Of a DNA stretch of 30,679 nt, positions 24,266 to 30,679 are shown in pieces. This DNA comes from JBBDYG01 sp040901765 (lineage in GTDB: Bacteria > Planctomycetota > Planctomycetia > Pirellulales > Lacipirellulaceae): contig JBBDYG010000056.1 of assembly GCA_040901765.1 (NCBI GenBank), positions 1 to 30,679 of the forward strand. The letters run 5' to 3'. The position numbers and the translations under genes are program-made. The notes under the pieces were generated by a model, which had not been told where the DNA came from, made no database searches, and saw only the letters and a list, made by a program, of their open reading frames with translations. The stretch's first letter is position 1, and every line of letters starts with the position of its first letter.

Positions 24266-24431
24266 ACGCGATTCCAATTCTCCGACCCAGCGTCCCGATG
24301 GTTTGCGATTGAATATAGCCGCTGGGAACTTGTAAGTGAACTCGCGACCGATTTACGGTTATGGACGATTCGCTCGCACCTCGGTAGCCTGAGTTCAGAT
24401 TTCGCCGATGATTTTCGAGGAGCCGCTGCAC

Positions 24432-26009
24432 ATGACTCAGGTGACGGACCAAAAAACAGGTGGACGTTCCACTGCTGTGATCGTCGCGATTGCGCTCATC
24501 GGAATTGCTTACGCCGCGTCTCTTGGGATGGGATGGCCGCAGCGGGGCACGCGCCTGATCGTCGAGGCCGATCACTCCGATCACGTTGAGGCTACTGACG
24601 AAGCAGGCACCGCCGATCATGCACCGCCAGGCAATTTGGCTCCACCCCTCTGGACCGTCATGCCGTTCGTGTTGTTGCTGGCGGCGATCGCCGTTTTACC
24701 GCTAATGCACATCACCGAGCACTGGTGGGAGCTAAATCTTAATCGCTTTAAGGTTGCGGTCACTTTAGCGTCTTTAACCTTACTCTACTACTTGTTCCTG
24801 CATGATAATGCGATCGAGGGCCACTGGCCGACGCATTATGTCAGCCATCCAAGTGACTCACCCGTTCAATTCAGCCTCATTCGCACCGTTCTCGAGAACG
24901 CGATCCTGGGCGAGTACATTCCGTTCATCGTCCTGTTGTTCAGCCTCTACACGATCAGCGGCGGAATTCGCATCTCGGGCGATCTGCAAGCCAATCCGCT
25001 CACCAATGCCCTATTCATGGCGGCCGGCGGCGCTCTCGCAAGTTTTATCGGCACGACTGGCGCGGCGATGCTCTTCATTCGTCCATTGCTGGAAACCAAT
25101 AGCGAACGAAAGCATGTGGCCCACACCGTTGTGTTTTTCATTTTCATTGTCTGCAATTGTGGGGGATGCCTATTGCCGATTGGCGATCCGCCGCTGTTTC
25201 TCGGCTATCTTCAAGGGGTTGATTTCTTCTGGACCCTTAATCTGTGGAAGGAATGGCTCTTCGTAAATGGCTTGTTGTTGGCCGTTTACTTGGTGCTTGA
25301 CGAACTCGTGTACTTTCGACGCGAAACCGCGGCGGACATTTCGCGTGACTTACGGCAAATCCGACATTTGAAATTTCGTGGGCATGTTCTCAATGGACTG
25401 CTGCTTTTAGGCGTCGTTGCCGCCGTGGCCCTGCTCGACCCCAGCAAGGCGATCCCAGGCACCAACTGGCATCCCTGGATGTACCTTCGCGAGGTGGTGC
25501 AACTAGTGCTGATCGCAATCTCGCTGCACTTTGGATCGCGAGAAGTGCGTCGACAAAACGGCTTCAACTACGACGCAATCATCGAAGTCGCAGCTCTCTT
25601 TCTCGGGATCTTCATCTGCATGCAGCCGGCACTGCAGATTCTCGCCGAGCGTGGAGACTCGCTGGGAATTCATACGCCATCGCAGTTCTTTTGGATCACC
25701 GGAGCATTGTCCAGCGCGCTCGACAACGCGCCGACCTATCTTGTTTTCTTTCAAACCGCGCGTGCGATGACCGATGGCACCGGCCCCGGCTACATGGCAG
25801 GAGTCGATGAGATGGTTCTGACCGGCATTAGCCTGGGCGCGGTGTTCATGGGGGCGATGACCTACATCGGTAATGGTCCCAACTTCATGGTCAAGGCGGT
25901 TGCCGAAAGCTCGGGCGTGCGGATGCCGAGCTTTTTTGGCTACATGCTCTATAGCTGCTGTATTCTGTTGCCCATACTGGCTTTGACCGATTGGCTGTTT
26001 CTTCGATGA
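24432..26009 (+). CDS. Sodium:proton antiporter-like carrier (CitMHS/NhaD superfamily)
   Basis: 525 residues with about 12 hydrophobic segments. Ion-transporter marks are FIGTTGAAMLFIRPLL, CNCGGCLLPIGDPPLFLGYLQGVDFFWTL, ITGALSSALDNAPTYLVFFQTA and MTYIGNGPNFMVKAVAESSG. The two inverted re-entrant-like motifs (GTTGAA/GDPP and LDNAPT/GNGPN) are typical of the group annotated as sodium:proton antiporters or putative citrate transporters. The true substrate cannot be read from sequence. After the first helix (about 14-35) a His/Asp-rich loop (EADHSDHVEATDEAGTADH) is likely outside the cytoplasm and could bind metal. The ATG at 24432 is chosen because GAGGAG lies 9 bases ahead. An ATG at 24408 would add eight residues. 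Confidence 0.8.
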   Translation: MTQVTDQKTGGRSTAVIVAIALIGIAYAASLGMGWPQRGTRLIVEADHSDHVEATDEAGTADHAPPGNLAPPLWTVMPFVLLLAAIAVLPLMHITEHWWELNLNRFKVAVTLASLTLLYYLFLHDNAIEGHWPTHYVSHPSDSPVQFSLIRTVLENAILGEYIPFIVLLFSLYTISGGIRISGDLQANPLTNALFMAAGGALASFIGTTGAAMLFIRPLLETNSERKHVAHTVVFFIFIVCNCGGCLLPIGDPPLFLGYLQGVDFFWTLNLWKEWLFVNGLLLAVYLVLDELVYFRRETAADISRDLRQIRHLKFRGHVLNGLLLLGVVAAVALLDPSKAIPGTNWHPWMYLREVVQLVLIAISLHFGSREVRRQNGFNYDAIIEVAALFLGIFICMQPALQILAERGDSLGIHTPSQFFWITGALSSALDNAPTYLVFFQTARAMTDGTGPGYMAGVDEMVLTGISLGAVFMGAMTYIGNGPNFMVKAVAESSGVRMPSFFGYMLYSCCILLPILALTDWLFLR

Positions 26010-26097
26010 GTTTCCGCCGCCCCTGTCGAAACCAGTTGCCTTCCTCTACAATCGCTTGCAGGCGAGTCCACTTCTCACCGAGCCTGCAAAAGCATCC

Positions 26098-27300
26098 GTG
26101 ACGCACGAGACAATCAAGTCGCCGGCGGCGCTCGCCGATCTCTGCCGCCGGCTGAAGAGCGCCGAACAGATCGGCTTCGACACTGAATTTGTATCCGAGG
26201 ATACCTTTCGGCCCGAGTTGTGCCTGATTCAAGTTGCGACCGCCGACTTGCTTGCGGTCATCGATCCGCAAGCCGTTGGCGACGTGACGCCGTTCTGGGA
26301 GGTGCTGGCCCAGGGCCAACACTTAACGATCGTTCATGCGGCACGCGAAGAAGTCAACTTCTCTCTTCAGGCGATTAACGCCGCACCGGCTAATCTATTC
26401 GATACGCAGCTTGCCGCTGCCCTGTGCAGCAACGAATATCCCGCCGCGTATGCTTCGATCGTCACGCGGTTCCTCGGACATCGTCCCGCGAAAGGCGAGC
26501 AACGGACCGACTGGCGTCGGCGTCCGCTTACGGACGAACAAATCGACTATGCCTTGGAAGACGTTCGTTACCTGCTTCCGCTGCACGAGACAATTCATCG
26601 CGAAATCTCACGCTTGAAGCGGACCACTTGGCTCGATGAAGAAATGTCCGCGTTTCTCGCGGAGGTCGATGCCGCGCGAACGCGCAACCGATGGCGCAAG
26701 GTATCCGGCATCGGCAGCCTGGCGCCACGACAGTTAGCGATCGTTCGCGAGCTATGGCACTGGCGGCAAAGTGAAGCGGAACAACGCAATCTACCTCCCC
26801 GACGCGTGTTGCGCGACGACCTGATCGTCGAGCTTGCCAAGCGCAAGAGCGCCAAGCCCGATCACATCAAGGCCATTCGCGGAATGGACCAGGGGCTGTT
26901 GCGCAGAAAGCTGCAAGATCTTTCCGATCACATTCAACGAGCGCTCGAAACGCCGCTTGAAGAGCTTGGTATTTTCCCGTCGCATCGGGACGTCATGCCG
27001 TCGCAACTGAACCTGCTGGGTCAGTTTCTCGGCCCCGCCATCAGCAGCATCTGCCGCAATGCGAACGTAGCGGCCAGCCTGGCGGCGACGTCCAGTGACG
27101 TCCGCGATCTGATCGCCGATCAATTGGGATTTGGCAATGCTAGCGAGAAGCACCCCCCGGCCCTTGCGCAAGGCTGGCGAGCGGAGTTGATCGGCAACCT
27201 AATCGACGACCTGCTCGCGGGCCGCAAGTCAATTAGGATTGAAGACCCCCACAGCGAGCACCCACTCGCGTTCGATCCCACGCCGGTCGATGGCCGCTGA
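26098..27300 (+). CDS. rnd: Ribonuclease D
   Basis: RNase D is a 3'-5' exoribonuclease that trims tRNA and other stable RNA ends. The DEDDy domain is visible: IGFDTEFV (D28, E30), LTIVHAAREEVNF (exo II, where the usual Asp is Glu, E85), LFDTQLAA, and DYALEDVRYLLPLH (Y151-x3-D155). C-terminal HRDC-type regions follow (ELWHWRQSEAEQRNLPPRRVLRDDLIVELAKRKSAKPDHIKAIRGM), and then a second helical region. I take the GTG at 26098 (400 residues), since THETIKSPAALADLC begins the domain. A TTG at 26056 would add 14 unlike residues. Neither has a clear ribosome site. The stop is four bases from the end of the convergent lipoprotein gene. Confidence 0.93.
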   Translation: MTHETIKSPAALADLCRRLKSAEQIGFDTEFVSEDTFRPELCLIQVATADLLAVIDPQAVGDVTPFWEVLAQGQHLTIVHAAREEVNFSLQAINAAPANLFDTQLAAALCSNEYPAAYASIVTRFLGHRPAKGEQRTDWRRRPLTDEQIDYALEDVRYLLPLHETIHREISRLKRTTWLDEEMSAFLAEVDAARTRNRWRKVSGIGSLAPRQLAIVRELWHWRQSEAEQRNLPPRRVLRDDLIVELAKRKSAKPDHIKAIRGMDQGLLRRKLQDLSDHIQRALETPLEELGIFPSHRDVMPSQLNLLGQFLGPAISSICRNANVAASLAATSSDVRDLIADQLGFGNASEKHPPALAQGWRAELIGNLIDDLLAGRKSIRIEDPHSEHPLAFDPTPVDGR

Positions 27301-27303
27301 CAT

Positions 27304-28257
27304 TCACTCGCCCGCGGCGCCGGGCGAACCACTCGTGGGCGGCGGGATTGCGCGGGCCTTTTGATCCGGCTGCGGTGGCGGCCCGGGCTTCGTCGGTTCA
27401 GGCTCGATGGGCAACTCGGCATAAGCCTGGTTGACGACTTCCGCCGGCGTAACGTCGGCATAGGCCGCCGGCTTTGCCTCGTTCATCGGCGCCGCCGGCT
27501 CGCTGGTCGCCACGTCCGCATCACCAGCCGTTTCGGTCTTCACGAGACTATGCGGCGCGGTAAATACGGCGGTGTCGGCGATCCGCGTGTATCGTCCCGT
27601 GCGATGTTCGTCCTCTGATTGCGATTTAAGTCCCTGACCCGGTAGTTTGGTGCCGTTGTAGATCGATCCCTTCTGGAACGGCCCCGCGCCAAGAACCCAG
27701 AAGCCTTGCGAGCTGCTCTCGCTCATTGCCAGCCCCGATTGCCATACCGGCTCGCCAGTCTCGCGGTGGTACGCGAACACCGCCAGCTTGGCCACCGCCC
27801 GTTGAATGCTCCGTTTGGCGAACGGAATTTCGGGTATCGCCGCCGGCACGCCCGCCAAAGGCACCACCTGCGGCACATTTGTCGCCGGGATGCCAAATAG
27901 CAAATCGTTGCGATCGGTTCCCAGCGCCCCGGCGCGCGCCTCCACGACGAAGTCAGCCTCCTCGCGGGTGGCCTTCAGAATACATCCCGACGCCAACATG
28001 TGCTGACGGATGCTGCTCACCAAATACTCGCGGTCAACAATGGCGGAGCCAATCTTACTATCGTCGAGATATACCGATTGACCTGTGAGCGTTTGCACGT
28101 CGAGGGATTCAACGGCGCGATCAATCGCATCGGACAGCAGAAGCTGCTCCGTGGCGGTTCGCGTCGTGTCGCTGATCCGCGTCGTGCCGCAACCGGCGGC
28201 AAGGCACCCCAAGAGGAGCGCGATGAGTCGCGGTATTGCCGATAGGAAGGATTGCAT
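27304..28257 (-). CDS. Putative lipoprotein with Pro-rich tail
   Basis: 317 residues from the ATG at 28257. Longer in-frame starts up to 28350 would put a Pro-rich leader before the signal peptide. The signal peptide RLIALLLGCLAAGC ends at a lipobox-like AAGC (C23), so the protein is probably lipid-anchored. The body begins GTTRISDTTRTATEQLLLSDAIDRAVESL and continues with YLVSSIRQHMLASGCILKATREEADFVVEARAGALGTDRNDLLFGIP and KLAVFAYHRETGEPVWQSGLAMSESSSQGFWVLGAGPFQKGS. This suggests a periplasmic alpha/beta domain in the style of CsgG or TolB-N accessory proteins, but I cannot assign a family. The last 60 residues are Pro/Ala/Glu-rich and probably unstructured. It converges on rnd. Confidence 0.75.
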   Translation of the reverse strand: MQSFLSAIPRLIALLLGCLAAGCGTTRISDTTRTATEQLLLSDAIDRAVESLDVQTLTGQSVYLDDSKIGSAIVDREYLVSSIRQHMLASGCILKATREEADFVVEARAGALGTDRNDLLFGIPATNVPQVVPLAGVPAAIPEIPFAKRSIQRAVAKLAVFAYHRETGEPVWQSGLAMSESSSQGFWVLGAGPFQKGSIYNGTKLPGQGLKSQSEDEHRTGRYTRIADTAVFTAPHSLVKTETAGDADVATSEPAAPMNEAKPAAYADVTPAEVVNQAYAELPIEPEPTKPGPPPQPDQKARAIPPPTSGSPGAAGE

Positions 28258-28673
28258 GCGCAGGAGGGCGAGCGGATAGGGGAGGGCGGTGCCAGCGGTG
28301 GGCGGGACTATAGCAACTCTCCGCGTGCTACCAAAGACCAGCGACCGCAATTGCTAGCATGTGGGTCCGGCTTTCCAGCCAGACTCAAGCTGCGAACATT
28401 CTGGCCCGGGACGCGGCAGCGTCATCGTCGATGCCGTTGAAACCACTCAAGAAAATGTTCGATCCATTGTCGAACCCGTCGCCGAGCAATATTCGAGGAA
28501 CGGATGTCAGTCGAGCGCGGTACCGACGGCATTCATTGGAATTCGAGGGCGGTAAAACCGGCGTTGCGGACACCGTATTCGCAACCGCCGGGTCGCTTTG
28601 CACGGGCTGGCTGGTGTGGTACAAATATTGTGGCGCGCAGCATCCAACTTGCTGTCCCATAACGAGTTGCAGC
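28258..28673. other. Intergenic region between lipoprotein gene and tRNA-Lys
   Basis: 416 bases. No credible protein frame is seen. A plus-strand frame that runs on through the tRNA (28359-28877) is rejected. It must contain the lipoprotein promoter (minus strand) and the tRNA promoter, listed separately. Short inverted words TTCGA/TCGAA around 28458-28473 are too small to call. Confidence 0.5.
28598..28625 (+). promoter_or_regulatory. Candidate sigma-70 promoter for tRNA-Lys
   Basis: TTGCAC (28598-28603), a 16-base spacer and TACAAA (28620-28625) match the -35/-10 pattern at 5/6 and 4/6 positions. The tRNA begins 48 bases after the -10 box, a normal distance for a tRNA leader. Confidence 0.4.
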
Positions 28674-28746
28674 GAGACCGTAGCTCAGTCGGTAGAGCAA
28701 CGGACTTTTAATCCGTTGGTCATGGGTTCGAGTCCCATCGGTCTCA
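28674..28746 (+). tRNA. tRNA-Lys (anticodon UUU)
   Basis: 73 bases fold into a full cloverleaf. The acceptor GAGACCG pairs perfectly with CGGTCTC, with A as discriminator. The D arm is GCTC-AGTCGGTA-GAGC. The anticodon stem is ACGGA/TCCGT with loop CTTTTAA, anticodon TTT at 28707-28709. There is a short variable loop and a T arm with GGTTCGAGTCCC. CCA is not encoded. The integrase gene begins 187 bases downstream, so the 3' half is a likely phage/island attachment site. Confidence 0.97.
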
Positions 28747-28751
28747 ATTTT

Positions 28752-28788
28752 CGCAAGTCGTTTCAGAACAAAGACTTTCTGACTTGCG
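28752..28788. repeat. Imperfect hairpin just after tRNA-Lys
   Basis: CGCAAGT ... CAGAA on the left (with CGTTT unpaired between them) is complementary to TTCTGACTTGCG on the right, giving 12 paired bases and a loop of 8. It begins six bases after the tRNA. It may process or end the tRNA transcript, or belong to the attachment region. No T-tract follows. Confidence 0.6.
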
Positions 28789-28821
28789 TAGATGACGACG
28801 GTAACTGGCGAAAATTCGTCG

Positions 28822-28843
28822 GGTACAGAATGCGGTACAGAAT
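28822..28843 (+). repeat. Tandem direct repeat GGTACAGAAT
   Basis: The decamer GGTACAGAAT occurs at 28822-28831 and 28834-28843, separated by GC, so the units are 12 bases apart. It lies between tRNA and integrase, where arm-type binding sites of an integrase or excisionase are expected. Such a role is inferred. Confidence 0.7.
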
Positions 28844-28873
28844 CCCCCAGGTAGTTGCAGCTACCTGGGGGAT
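28842..28873. repeat. Perfect 13-base inverted repeat upstream of the integrase
   Basis: ATCCCCCAGGTAG (28842-28854), loop TTGCAG, CTACCTGGGGGAT (28861-28873). The stem is perfect and GC-rich, and a T-G wobble could lengthen it in RNA. The sequence after it (ATAGCG) has no T-run. It lies 60 bases before the integrase start and may be a terminator-like barrier, an operator, or part of the attachment site. Confidence 0.8.
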
Positions 28874-28933
28874 ATAGCGAACCTTTCAGCTCGCTCGGTC
28901 ATTCATTTGAGCCGTTAGCTGGAGGGTTCCCCC

Positions 28934-29953
28934 ATGCCGCGCGATCCAAAACCGTGGTTTCGTAAAGACCGGGATGCCTGGTTCGTCACGGTCAATGGCC
29001 GTCGTTACAATCTCGGTCCCGACCGAGAGGCCGCATTCACTCGCTTCTACGAGTTGATGCTCACCAGGGAGGAACCGGAGCCACTCGACGCACACGTGTC
29101 GACGTTCACGGTCTTCGAGCAATTCTTGGAATGGACGAAGGCGCAACGCGCGGCACGCACTTACGAGTGGTACCAAGACCACATTCAGGCCTTCGCCAAG
29201 CACATCAAGCACGACTTGCCCGCTATGAACTTGCGGCCCTATCACTTGATTCAATGGGTCTCTAAACATCCGCATTGGTCGAAGTCGTTTCAGCGCGGCA
29301 GCTTGGCGGCGATCCAACGGGCCTTTCGATGGGCACACCGAATCGGCATTCTTACTTCGAATCCGCTTGCTTTCGTCGAGAAACCTGCCGCGGGCCGACG
29401 CGAAGTGATCGTTACACCAGAGGAATACCCGACACTCTTGCCGCACATTTACAATGACCGTTTTCGCGACCTTATTGCAGCCGCGTGGGAGACCGGCGCG
29501 CGACCGCAGGAGCTTAGGCGAGTCGAAGTTCGCCACGTCCAACTTGACTACCGACGATGGGTGTTTCCGCCCAGTGAATCGAAGATTAAAACCCGTCATC
29601 GTATTATCTACCTTAATGATGAAGCGCTTCGACTTACCCGCGAGGCCTTACAGCGGGTGAAGGAAGGTCCGCTATTTCGAAATAGCCGTGGCCGACCTTG
29701 GCATCCGTTTGCCGTTGGTTGTCAATTTCGCGAATTGAAAAAACGAAGTGGTCACCGACTATGCCTCTATGTGTTCCGTCACTCGTTCGCGACTCGAATG
29801 CTGGTCGCCGGCGTCGATCCGATGACCGTCGCCACACTGCTAGGCCATGCCGATACGTCGATGCTCGGCAAGGTTTACCAGCATTTGTGTCAGCGATCGG
29901 ACCACTTACTAACGCAACTCAATCGCGGGACTAATCCAACCATCGGTGCTTGA
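28934..29953 (+). CDS. int: Tyrosine-type site-specific integrase
   Basis: 339 residues. It would insert and excise a mobile element, probably at the adjacent tRNA-Lys. An N-terminal arm-binding region (PKPWFRKDRDAWFVTVNGRRYNLGPDREAA) and a SAM-like core-binding domain (TVFEQFLEWTKAQRAARTYEWYQDHIQAF) precede the catalytic domain (about 160-330). Catalytic positions are R190 (ETGARPQEL), K219 (SKIKTRHRI), Y279 and R282 in LYVFRHSFATRML (the usual first His of H-x-x-R is Tyr here), H305 (LLGHADTSM) and nucleophile Y315 (KVYQHL). The ATG has GGAGGG (28921-28926) 7 bases upstream. It is transcribed away from the tRNA and converges on the small gene at 29973. Confidence 0.93.
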   Translation: MPRDPKPWFRKDRDAWFVTVNGRRYNLGPDREAAFTRFYELMLTREEPEPLDAHVSTFTVFEQFLEWTKAQRAARTYEWYQDHIQAFAKHIKHDLPAMNLRPYHLIQWVSKHPHWSKSFQRGSLAAIQRAFRWAHRIGILTSNPLAFVEKPAAGRREVIVTPEEYPTLLPHIYNDRFRDLIAAAWETGARPQELRRVEVRHVQLDYRRWVFPPSESKIKTRHRIIYLNDEALRLTREALQRVKEGPLFRNSRGRPWHPFAVGCQFRELKKRSGHRLCLYVFRHSFATRMLVAGVDPMTVATLLGHADTSMLGKVYQHLCQRSDHLLTQLNRGTNPTIGA

Positions 29954-29972
29954 TATTGCTTGCGTTCGTTGC

Positions 29973-30335
29973 CTACCAACGGGCACCGCCGACCGGCGGC
30001 CTCACTTGCTGGATCGATTCCATGCGAGCTTCGCTCGTTTTCAATTGCTTCTTGGGTTCGACATAAAGCATCTCGTGACGCCGTTGGGCGATTTGTTCCC
30101 GCGACAAACCCTTTTCGCCGGGAAGCATTTGGACAACCGGAGCGAAAGCGCGCTTCACGATTTGAATCATCGAGGATTGATCCTGAGCATCTAACCAGTA
30201 GTCGTAGCTTTCGCGGTGGATTGCATGCCCCAGTGCCAGTTGAATCAGGTTGTCAACACTTTCGCACAGCTCGCCACATTCGATACAGGTCATCGACCAG
30301 CGACGCACAGACTCTTCGAACGGTAGCGGGTTCAC
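29973..30335 (-). CDS. Small protein of unknown function within the putative element
   Basis: 120 residues if it starts at the GTG at 30335 (AAGGA four bases ahead, 22 bases after the end of the excisionase-like gene). An ATG at 30293 would give 106. The N-terminal part has MTCIECGELCESVDN, a C-x2-C-x3-C cluster that might bind zinc, followed by helices (LIQLALGHAIHRESYDYWLDAQDQSSMIQIVKRAFAPVVQMLPGEKGLSREQIAQRRHEMLY). I recognise no family. Its place between integrase and excisionase suggests it belongs to the same element. Confidence 0.55.
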   Translation of the reverse strand: MNPLPFEESVRRWSMTCIECGELCESVDNLIQLALGHAIHRESYDYWLDAQDQSSMIQIVKRAFAPVVQMLPGEKGLSREQIAQRRHEMLYVEPKKQLKTSEARMESIQQVRPPVGGARW

Positions 30336-30357
30336 AGCTTCCTTGCTCTTTCTGCTG

Positions 30358-30603
30358 TTAATCTTCAATTCGCAGATGCTTGAATCGCATGGGTTTCGCG
30401 CGAGGCGAATGAATGGGCTGCGCGGCGGGTTTAAGTTCTCGCCGGCAACTCTCGATATACGCGTCCAGATCGGATTCGCTGATCCGAATCGCGCCCCGCG
30501 CAAGTCCAATCCGGTGGCAGGCCAATCTCCCCCGGGCCACAAGCTGATAAACGCACGTGGCGCTCACTCCGAGCGCAACGGATGCTTGTTTGACCGTTAG
30601 CAT
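30358..30603 (-). CDS. Excisionase-type helix-turn-helix DNA-binding protein
   Basis: 81 residues. The first 52 form a winged HTH of the MerR-like excisionase kind: MLTVKQASVALGVSATCVYQLVARGRLACHRIGLARGAIRISESDLDAYIES. The pattern VKQAS-x-LGVS-x2-VY-x-L-x2-G-x-L-x4-IG-x6-I-x2-SDLDAYI is standard for this family. A basic tail follows (PIHSPRAKPMRFKHLRIED). It likely steers the integrase towards excision or controls its expression. AAGGGGG lies shortly before the ATG. The start codon overlaps the stop of an upstream frame (ATGCTAA). Confidence 0.85.
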   Translation of the reverse strand: MLTVKQASVALGVSATCVYQLVARGRLACHRIGLARGAIRISESDLDAYIESCRRELKPAAQPIHSPRAKPMRFKHLRIED

Positions 30604-30679
30604 GGCACCCCCTTAGCGATTCCTTTCACGCCTGCGACGCCCAGTTCCAAAACGCGTCGCCGAACTTCTGCCGCCATGT
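30597..30679 (-). CDS. C-terminal end or short peptide upstream of the excisionase gene
   Basis: A minus-strand frame is open from the window edge and ends with the TAA at 30599-30597, which overlaps the excisionase ATG as ATGCTAA. From the ATG at 30677 it would read MAAEVRRRVLELGVAGVKGIAKGVPC, 26 residues. It may be the tail of a longer gene outside the window. The tight overlap favours real coupling, but the evidence is thin. Confidence 0.35.
   Translation of the reverse strand, partial: MAAEVRRRVLELGVAGVKGIAKGVPC

Noticed and set aside
23760..24620. 286-codon minus-strand frame
   Set aside because: It overlaps the two-helix membrane protein in another frame and has a scrambled Arg/Ser-rich composition.
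28842..28873. Inverted repeat as an intrinsic terminator of tRNA-Lys
   Set aside because: The stem is strong but no T-tract follows, so a terminator call is not supported. It is kept as a repeat.
28359..28877. 172-codon plus-strand frame
   Set aside because: It runs straight through the tRNA-Lys gene and has no ribosome site.

Overview
The window reads as a chromosomal segment of a planctomycete, most likely from the Pirellulales side of the phylum. This is an inference from content, not from a marker gene. Supporting signs are: a Gly/Arg-rich N-terminus on Rho; an MfnB-type (5-formylfuran-3-yl)methyl phosphate synthase; dispersed repeats whose translation gives the familiar spurious peptide NHHGGTENTEK; weak or absent Shine-Dalgarno sites on many genes; and several small planctomycete-looking proteins of unknown role.

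Layout: (1) 1-938, minus strand, the N-terminal two thirds of transcription terminator Rho, cut by the window edge. A gene-poor stretch of about 1.2 kb follows. (2) 2120-3472, an exported thioredoxin-fold protein with a long Pro/Ala/Thr linker and a YHS-like C-terminal region. (3) 4035-19340, a complete fourteen-gene nuoABCDEFGHIJKLMN operon for respiratory complex I (NADH:quinone oxidoreductase), with separate nuoC and nuoD. Several genes are coupled by 4-base stop/start overlaps (G/H, J/K, M/N) or a 10-base overlap (A/B). Other gaps hold inverted repeats: an octamer array between nuoB and nuoC, and four copies of a MITE/REP-like element between D/E, E/F, F/G and L/M. A perfect CRP-family dyad, TGTGA-N6-TCACA, lies about 270 bases before nuoA. 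(4) 19341-28257, mixed housekeeping and lineage-specific genes: a HEAT/TPR protein, an exported protein built of secretin-N-like modules, a polyhydroxyalkanoate-granule family protein, a 66-residue protein, an MfnB plus membrane-protein pair, a sodium:proton antiporter-like carrier, ribonuclease D and a lipoprotein. (5) 28674-30679, a tRNA-Lys(UUU) followed directly by a tyrosine integrase, then a small minus-strand gene, an excisionase-type HTH gene and the end of another frame. This looks like the left end of an integrated element that continues past the window.

The nuo genes encode the NADH-oxidising module (E, F, G), the connecting arm (B, C, D, I) and the proton-pumping membrane arm (A, H, J, K, L, M, N). 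I did not find a clear new defence or biosynthetic system. The observations most worth following are the CRP-type site before nuo, the repeat family seeded through the operon, the N7-bearing short NuoG, the MfnB gene, and the palindromes and direct repeats between tRNA-Lys and the integrase.
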